Origin: Chloroflexus sp.
Lineage (GTDB): Bacteria; Chloroflexota; Anaerolineae; Anaerolineales; Villigracilaceae
Length of the DNA stretch: 64,000 nt
Direction: 5' to 3'
Assembly (NCBI GenBank): GCA_020723995.1
Contig: DYHT01000006.1
Coordinates: 2,505-66,504, forward strand
The position numbers and the translations under genes were made by a program. Shown piece after piece: positions 57,924 to 64,000 of this stretch (within the stretch, counting starts at the first letter, position 1; every line of letters starts with the position of its first letter). The notes under the pieces were generated by a model. That model was not told where the DNA came from. It saw only the letters and a list, made by a program, of their open reading frames with translations, and did not search any database.

Positions 57924-57955
57924 TTCCTCGTGCTACAATTGGGCCGAGGTGCATC

Positions 57956-59395
57956 ATGGCCGGCTACGCTGAATTCATCCAGAAATATCCCCTCTACGAT
58001 CGAACGCACGATATTGACGACCTGCGCCAGCGCGAATATGCCCGCCTCGACCGCCTCGGTCAGGTCTATCTCGATTACACCGGCGGCGGGCTGTATGCCG
58101 AATCGCAAATCCGCGCCCACCAGCAACTGCTGACCGAAAACGTCTTCGGCAACCCCCACTCGTCCAACCCGACCTCGCAGGCGGCCACGCGGCTGATCGA
58201 GAACGCCCGCGCGTCCGTGCTCCAATTCTTCAACGCCTCACCCGAAGAGTACGTTGTCATCTTTACCCAGAATGCCAGCGGCGCGCTAAAGCTGGTGGGG
58301 GAATCTTATCCCTTTGGGCAGAGCTGTCACTACCTGCTGACCTTCGACAATCACAACTCGGTCAACGGCATCCGCGAATTTGCCCGCACCCGCGGCGCCG
58401 AGGTGACTTACGTCCCAGTCGCCCTGCCTGATATGCGCATGGACGAAACCAAGCTCTATACTTACCTGGACCGTTCGGCTGAGCGCTCACGGCGAAGCCT
58501 CTCGACCGGCTCCTGTGCGCAGCACTCTTCGAGCAACAACCTGTTCGCTTACCCGGCTCAGTCCAACTTCTCCGCCGTTCAGCATCCGCTCGAATGGATC
58601 GAAAAAGCCCACTCCAAAGGCTGGGACGTGCTGCTGGATGTGGCCGCCTTCGTCCCGACCAACCTCCTCGACTTGAGCGCCATCCAGCCGGACTTTGTGC
58701 CAATCTCGTTTTACAAGCTGTTCGGCTTCCCGACCGGTATCGGCGCGTTGATCGCCCGCAAGCATGTTCTTGGAAAGCTGCACCGCCCCTGGTTCTCGGG
58801 TGGGACGATCACGGTCGCCTCGGTGCAGGGTGATAAGTATTACCTAGCCGAGGGCCACGCCGCCTTCGAGGATGGCACGCTGGATTACCTCAACATCCCG
58901 GCTGTGGAGATCGGATTGAAGCACATCGAATCCATCGGCTATCCCGTAATTCACGAGCGCGTGAACTGTCTGACCGGCTGGCTGCTGGACAACCTGACCG
59001 CCATGCAGCACAGCAGCAGCGAGCCGCTGGCGCGCGTCTACGGGCCGGTGACGACGCGCGCCCGCGGCGGCGCGGTGACGTTCAACTTCTTCGATAAGGT
59101 CGGGAGGCCGATTGACCATCGTTTCATCGAGCAGGAAGCCAACAAAGTCAACATTTCCCTGCGGACAGGCTGTTTCTGCAACCCGGGCGCGGGCGAGATT
59201 GCGCTTGGCATCTCCAAGCCCGAACTGGCAGCCTGCTTCTCCAGTCCAGGCCACGATCAGCGCCTGTCCTACGACGACTTCCGCCTGTGCATTGACGGCA
59301 AGGCCTCCGGCGCGGTGCGGGTTTCGGTGGGACTGGTCAGTAATTTCGAGGATGTGCAGGGATTCTTGAGGTTCGCGGAGGGGCTGTTAGGTTAG
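57956..59395 (+). CDS. Class-V aminotransferase-fold protein (MoCo sulfurase/cysteine desulfurase-like)
   Basis: VYLDYTGGGLYAESQ, FGNPHSSNPTS, SFYKLFGFPTGIGALIAR (PLP Lys), RTGCFCNPG. Confidence 0.9.
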   Translation: MAGYAEFIQKYPLYDRTHDIDDLRQREYARLDRLGQVYLDYTGGGLYAESQIRAHQQLLTENVFGNPHSSNPTSQAATRLIENARASVLQFFNASPEEYVVIFTQNASGALKLVGESYPFGQSCHYLLTFDNHNSVNGIREFARTRGAEVTYVPVALPDMRMDETKLYTYLDRSAERSRRSLSTGSCAQHSSSNNLFAYPAQSNFSAVQHPLEWIEKAHSKGWDVLLDVAAFVPTNLLDLSAIQPDFVPISFYKLFGFPTGIGALIARKHVLGKLHRPWFSGGTITVASVQGDKYYLAEGHAAFEDGTLDYLNIPAVEIGLKHIESIGYPVIHERVNCLTGWLLDNLTAMQHSSSEPLARVYGPVTTRARGGAVTFNFFDKVGRPIDHRFIEQEANKVNISLRTGCFCNPGAGEIALGISKPELAACFSSPGHDQRLSYDDFRLCIDGKASGAVRVSVGLVSNFEDVQGFLRFAEGLLG

Positions 59396-59441
59396 CAATC
59401 CAACCACCTGAAAAAATCTATGCACGTGCTATACTACAGTT

Positions 59442-60467
59442 ATGGGAACCAAGAAATCAGTAAAGCGATCGGAAGAAAACAAGAAGGAAATTCGCGAACC
59501 GGCGGCAGAGTACGCGCGCACCAAAGAGATACCAACTTTCTTTGGCCAGCCAATGCTCAGAGGTTCCTTTGTGGAGATTGGTATTTCTCAACTGGATATG
59601 AATCAGCCTGCTTTGTTCTATTCGCACCCAAATGGTGAAATCTGGGTTGGGGATGCGATTGCCTGGTTGCGTTCTTTGGAAACCGCGTCCGTTGACCTGG
59701 TTTTTGCCGACCCTCCTTACAATATCAAGAAAGCGGAATGGGACGAATTCGAGTCACAAGAGCAATACGTCACTTGGTCATTGCAATGGATAGAGGAAGC
59801 CGCGCGCGTTCTCAAACTGACCGGCACACTATATATCTGTGGTTTCTCGGAAATACTCGCTGACATCAAACTCCCCGCGTCAAGATTTTTCAAGGGGTGC
59901 AGGTGGCTGGTTTGGCATTATAAAAACAAAGCCAATCTTGGCTCGGATTGGGGGCGTTCTCACGAGAGTATTTTACACTTCAGGAAAAGCAAAGCATTTG
60001 CAATGAACATTGACGAAGTGCGTATTCCATACGGCGACCACACTTTGAAATATCCCGAACATCCTCAAGCAGAGACCAGTCAATATGGGAATGGGGAAAA
60101 CAGCAAAGGTAGAATTTGGCAGCCCAATCCAGCCGGTGCAAAGCCCAGGGATGTGATCGAAATCCCAACAACCTGTAACGGGATGCACGAAAAAACGAAC
60201 CACCCTACCCAAAAGCCCGAGGAACTATTACGGAAATTTGTATTGGCTTCTTCAAATCCTGGAGACATGGTCGTTGACCCATTTTTAGGCTCCGGGACAA
60301 CCGCGGTTGTGGCAGAACAACTTGGACGGAAGTGGAAAGGATGTGATATATCACCGGAGTATTGCCATTGGGCCGCTGAAAGGATAGAACTAGTGGAGAA
60401 CTGGTCGGTGGAAAAGTGGATTCAATACGATCTTGAAAATGAGCGCAGGAGGAAATCCATCCGATGA
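59442..60467 (+). CDS. Type II DNA methyltransferase (DPPYN, beta-class order)
   Basis: LVFADPPYNIKKAEWDEF then HPTQKPEELLRKFV and DPFLGSGTTAVVAEQLGRKWKGCDIS. Confidence 0.92.
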   Translation: MGTKKSVKRSEENKKEIREPAAEYARTKEIPTFFGQPMLRGSFVEIGISQLDMNQPALFYSHPNGEIWVGDAIAWLRSLETASVDLVFADPPYNIKKAEWDEFESQEQYVTWSLQWIEEAARVLKLTGTLYICGFSEILADIKLPASRFFKGCRWLVWHYKNKANLGSDWGRSHESILHFRKSKAFAMNIDEVRIPYGDHTLKYPEHPQAETSQYGNGENSKGRIWQPNPAGAKPRDVIEIPTTCNGMHEKTNHPTQKPEELLRKFVLASSNPGDMVVDPFLGSGTTAVVAEQLGRKWKGCDISPEYCHWAAERIELVENWSVEKWIQYDLENERRRKSIR

Positions 60468-61420
60468 CTGAAACCACACTCCTTGACCTGCAGGCCAGTG
60501 TACAGGATAAATCAGCCTTCAACACATTGATTGATTACTCCAGGTTGGCTGATGCTTTTTTGGAGTACATCGCCAAAACACAGCCTACCCGGATTGTTTC
60601 ACCCACCCACACCAACTATATCTTCTACCAGTATGGCGAGGAGCATGGTTATCGGCTGACGAGACCGCTCAATACAGACCTGTTCATCGAGCAAAGCAGA
60701 ATGTTCAGAAATTCTTTCGAGCGTTTTGTATCGTTTTTGCAAGACCTTCGGAAATATCAGGGATCCATTTTAGAGCAACAAAACCACAAGAAATTTATCG
60801 AGGCCGGCGAGGTCAATAAGGTCGTATATACGATTCAGCAATCCATAGGCAGCATCGGCGATTCGTTTGACAACCCCAATCAAACTCGCAAACGGGTGGG
60901 ACAACTCTTTGAGACGCTCATCAGGCTGCTCATCCAGGAAGTGGGATTAGAGTGCGAACCGCGCACAATTAATATCCCTATCCCAGGCTATCCTGGTTAT
61001 GAAATGTCATACCAGTTAGACTTGGTTTTCTCGCACAACAAAGCGATTGTTGCCGCCGAAACTAAATTCATTGATGTGACAGAAATCGTCGGCTCGGTGA
61101 AGACCACCAGCAAAGACCGGATAGACAAGGTTTTTCTGGATAAGTACCTTCTGACCAAATTGCTCGGCAGAGACGTGCCCGTAATAGCCATCTTTTTACA
61201 CGATGTTCAGCGTGCCAAAAGGGGAGAGAGCATATTCGGAGTAAATTCTACTTTCAAGAGCGACCATTTCTTGGGCTACACCGTGGCATTGAATCGCTTG
61301 GACGGCGTTTATTATGTTGACCCAAGACCAGAAATGGTCGCGAATGAACGCTTGAGCGAACAGATACGCGATTTTCAGACTTTCCTGGTGCGCGACTTAT
61401 GGCGGCTTTCAGGGGGATAG
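60464..61420 (+). CDS. Probable type II restriction endonuclease (PD-(D/E)XK-like)
   Basis: Overlaps the MTase stop by 4 nt; QLDLVFSHNKAIVAAETKF matches a D...ExK pattern. Confidence 0.7.
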   Translation: MTETTLLDLQASVQDKSAFNTLIDYSRLADAFLEYIAKTQPTRIVSPTHTNYIFYQYGEEHGYRLTRPLNTDLFIEQSRMFRNSFERFVSFLQDLRKYQGSILEQQNHKKFIEAGEVNKVVYTIQQSIGSIGDSFDNPNQTRKRVGQLFETLIRLLIQEVGLECEPRTINIPIPGYPGYEMSYQLDLVFSHNKAIVAAETKFIDVTEIVGSVKTTSKDRIDKVFLDKYLLTKLLGRDVPVIAIFLHDVQRAKRGESIFGVNSTFKSDHFLGYTVALNRLDGVYYVDPRPEMVANERLSEQIRDFQTFLVRDLWRLSGG

Positions 61421-61483
61421 ATTTACTTTGCTGTGACACAACATCTGGCCTCGTTATCGAAAGTTGACCAAAGGTTTGTTTCT

Positions 61484-61678
61484 ATGCATGGCACCAATCG
61501 CACAAACATCAAACCAGGCTTACGCGTCCGCATCGTCTTGAAGAAAGACCAGAACTCTGGCAAACTGACCGAGGGCATCGTCAAGGATATTCTGATGAAC
61601 TCGTCCACGCACCCGCATGGGATCAAGGTTCGCCTGACGAGTGGTGAAGTTGGGAGGGTGAAAGAAATATTGAGCTAA
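61484..61678 (+). CDS. ywbE: YwbE family protein
   Basis: NIKPGLRVRIVLKKDQNSGKLTEGIVKDILMNSSTHPHGIKVRL. Confidence 0.88.
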   Translation: MHGTNRTNIKPGLRVRIVLKKDQNSGKLTEGIVKDILMNSSTHPHGIKVRLTSGEVGRVKEILS

Positions 61679-61732
61679 AGACCTGCGGTCAAAGGCTCGG
61701 CGGGGTCAGGAGACCCTCGCCGAGCGAGAGTG

Positions 61733-63218
61733 TTACTTGGGCTTCACCCGAACAGTATGCAGCTCTCGCTCCAGGCTGTGCCGGTAAGCCAGGATTTGCT
61801 CGTCTGAGCACACCTTGTAGCTGTCGTCCGTGACCTCGACGCGGTAGCCCTTGGGATATTGGTAATCGGGTACAAAGATCAAGCTGGGCTCCGTCACCGT
61901 TGGGTCGTGACGGAAGACGAACTCGAAGACCCGGCGGCGGATGTCGAAGCTCATGCGCAGCGGCTCACCGGCAGTCGCCAGCGCATACGGGCGGACGACG
62001 GCCTGGAGCGCCCTTCCACCCGAATGAATGTCCCCCGGATCGGCCTGCTGGTCACGGCTGAAGATCGAGAGGTCTTCGTCGTTCCACATGTCGCCGCGCG
62101 CGTTGGTGTTGTCGGCGGTGTAGTTCCACAAGGTGTAGCTCAACAGATTATCGTCCATGGCGCGCAGGGTGCGATCCATCGCCGCCACTTGCGTTCTGAA
62201 ATCCCCTGTCCGATACGCCCGCTTTGCATCCAGGTCGAAAGGGATGCCCAACTCGCCGATCAGGACGGGCACAGCCCCCATGTTTTGCGCCGCATGTTCT
62301 TTGAAAGCGGCCAACTCCTGCGAGTACGCACGGCGAATGCGACCCGGCCCGACCAACAGCTTATGGCTGAGGTTATCGGCGCCGAGGAATGGGATGAACC
62401 TCTTCGTGAACAGGACGAAACCATCGTACCAGTGCGGGGCGTAGACGATGTTCGGGGCGAGTCAGGTCGCGCCAGCCGATGTAGCCGCGCAGCGGCTCGT
62501 TCAGGGTGTCATACCCGACCACGTTGGACAGGTCTTTCAGGCGCATGGCGACCTGCTGGATGGCTGCGATGTAGTGGCGCTGCAAGAACTCCTGCGCCGC
62601 TTGGCCGTTGATCTTCGTCTGCGGCGCAAAATCATCCCCGGCAAAGAACAGCGTGAACAGGGTGGCGGTGGCCAGCTTGGTGGCGTTGGTCGGCCAGATC
62701 ATGCGCGGCAGCGGGTCGCCGTGGACCGGGTGCAGGAAAGCCGCGCCGGTCGGCTGGAAGCGGGTCACGTCCATGCCGACCACCTCGAAGGTCCAGCCCG
62801 GCGCGCCGTCTCCGCCGGAGAAGCAGCTCCACATATCCTGGTGAGGGTCAATGAATAGACGGATGCCGTACTGCGCGGCCTTGGCGGCCACGGCGTAAAG
62901 GTATTCCAAGTATTCCAGGTCGTAGACCCCCGGCGCGGCGTGCTCGACCGCCTCCCAGGTCACCAGGAAGCGCAGGAAGGTCAAGCCCCACTTGCGCAGG
63001 CGGGCGAAGTGCTCGTCGGCCTGCTCCAGCGGAAAAGGCCGCCCGACGAAGGATACGTTGCGGTGGTCGAAGAAACCCTCACGGATGTACGTTGCCCCAT
63101 CCGGTTTATAAGGCACTTTGCTGCTGCCTCCCAGGTTGACGCCGCGCAGCAACAGCGTGCGCCCGAATTCATCTTTGAAGCATGGGCCGTCAATGTGCAT
63201 AGTGCAGACTCCTTTCAT
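61733..63218 (-). pseudogene. GH5-like (endoglycoceramidase-type) glycosidase with internal deletion and frameshift
   Basis: N-part DEFGRTLLLRGVNLGG, YDTLNEP; C-part VLIGELGIPFD, LSYTLWNYTADN in another frame. Confidence 0.8.
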
Positions 63219-63474
63219 GCTATACTCATATCGGCAGACATGAGCTGCCTGTTCCGCGTAAAGTTGCTGATTGGATATTATACGGCATCCGCCGATAACG
63301 GCTTAGTTCAACTCGGATTGATGTGGCGGCTCAGTGAACCGGAGCCTCATCTTTCGCCCCTCCCGCCATATCAATCCTTAACCGTTGGCTTGTCCTTGTC
63401 TACGCAAGAATCATGGGGACATTTTATTGTTATTTGCCGATATGGGGTAGCATCAAACCGGAGAAAATAACACT

Positions 63475-64000
63475 ATGACTACTGAAACTACCGAAATCAG
63501 CTTACCCCGTACTATCAGAGAGACAACTGAATATTATCGGACAAAAATTGCAATAGGTACTAATCGAACTTGTTCATGCACTCCAAGTCATTTGAATTGC
63601 TTAACTGCCAAAGAATGGCTTAAGAGTCAAATTGGTGTTTGGCAAATTTTTTACGAAAGCCGAGATGTTCGAGAAAAAAACTTACATCCTGCTATATTTC
63701 CTGTTTCATTAGCAAAAAAGGTTATTGGCCTTTTTACTCACGAAGGCGAATTAGTTCTTGACCCCTTCGTTGGAAGTGGCACAACGCTTTTAGCCGCCCA
63801 AGATTTGAATCGAAATGCTGTAGGTTTTGACCTTCAAGAAAAGTATGTTGAGTTATGTGCCAAACGACTTATTAGCAATAACTTATTTAATCAGGCTCAA
63901 CAAGTGGCTATTCAAGATGACGCTTTGAACATTCCCGATTATCTAGAGCCGGGTTCAGTTAGCCTAATATGGACGTCACCACCATATGCTAATCTCTTGA
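63475..64000 (+). CDS. DNA methyltransferase (alpha-class order; DPFVGSGTT then TSPPYAN), truncated by window end
   Basis: LVLDPFVGSGTTLLAAQDLNRNAVGFDLQEKYVEL ... VSLIWTSPPYANLL. Confidence 0.85.
   Translation, partial: MTTETTEISLPRTIRETTEYYRTKIAIGTNRTCSCTPSHLNCLTAKEWLKSQIGVWQIFYESRDVREKNLHPAIFPVSLAKKVIGLFTHEGELVLDPFVGSGTTLLAAQDLNRNAVGFDLQEKYVELCAKRLISNNLFNQAQQVAIQDDALNIPDYLEPGSVSLIWTSPPYANLL

Noticed and set aside
56957-57955. N-terminal part of the 812-aa ORF 56957..59395
   Set aside because: Frame is open by chance across the pRiA4b-like and EamA genes; the aminotransferase starts at about 57956 (MAGYAEFIQKYPLYDRTHD).

Overview
The 64 kb window looks like a chromosomal segment of a moderately GC-rich bacterium. 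Chloroflexota/Anaerolineae-like is my inference from protein flavour; no phylogeny was run. Most of it is housekeeping: indolepyruvate oxidoreductase beta, PlsC, aconitase, adenosine deaminase, a very large SecA, DnaE, a UvrD-type helicase, MutS2, an Opp-type ABC operon, a glycyl-radical enzyme with activase, a thiolase/DUF35/CitE-like cluster, and a restriction-modification pair near the right end. No rRNA, tRNA or CRISPR array was recognised. The most unusual signals are: (1) a family-5 substrate-binding protein in the Opp locus (28564..30453) whose two halves are in swapped order relative to its canonical neighbour (31137..33071), i.e. an apparent circular permutation; (2) two MITE-like elements with 12-bp GTAAC...GTTAC terminal inverted repeats, each flanked by a perfect 8-bp direct repeat, resembling IS66-type ends; (3) many short hairpin or near-palindromic repeats that also sit in frame inside core genes (acnA, secA, dnaE, uvrD, mutS2, a nucleotidyltransferase); (4) two adjacent thiolase-fold proteins that both appear to lack the catalytic Cys and the GHP His, paired with two DUF35 Zn-ribbon/OB proteins. 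Several genes look decayed or frameshifted: AbiEii-like, DEAD-box helicase, GH5, HAD, MscL tail, IS630-like transposase.
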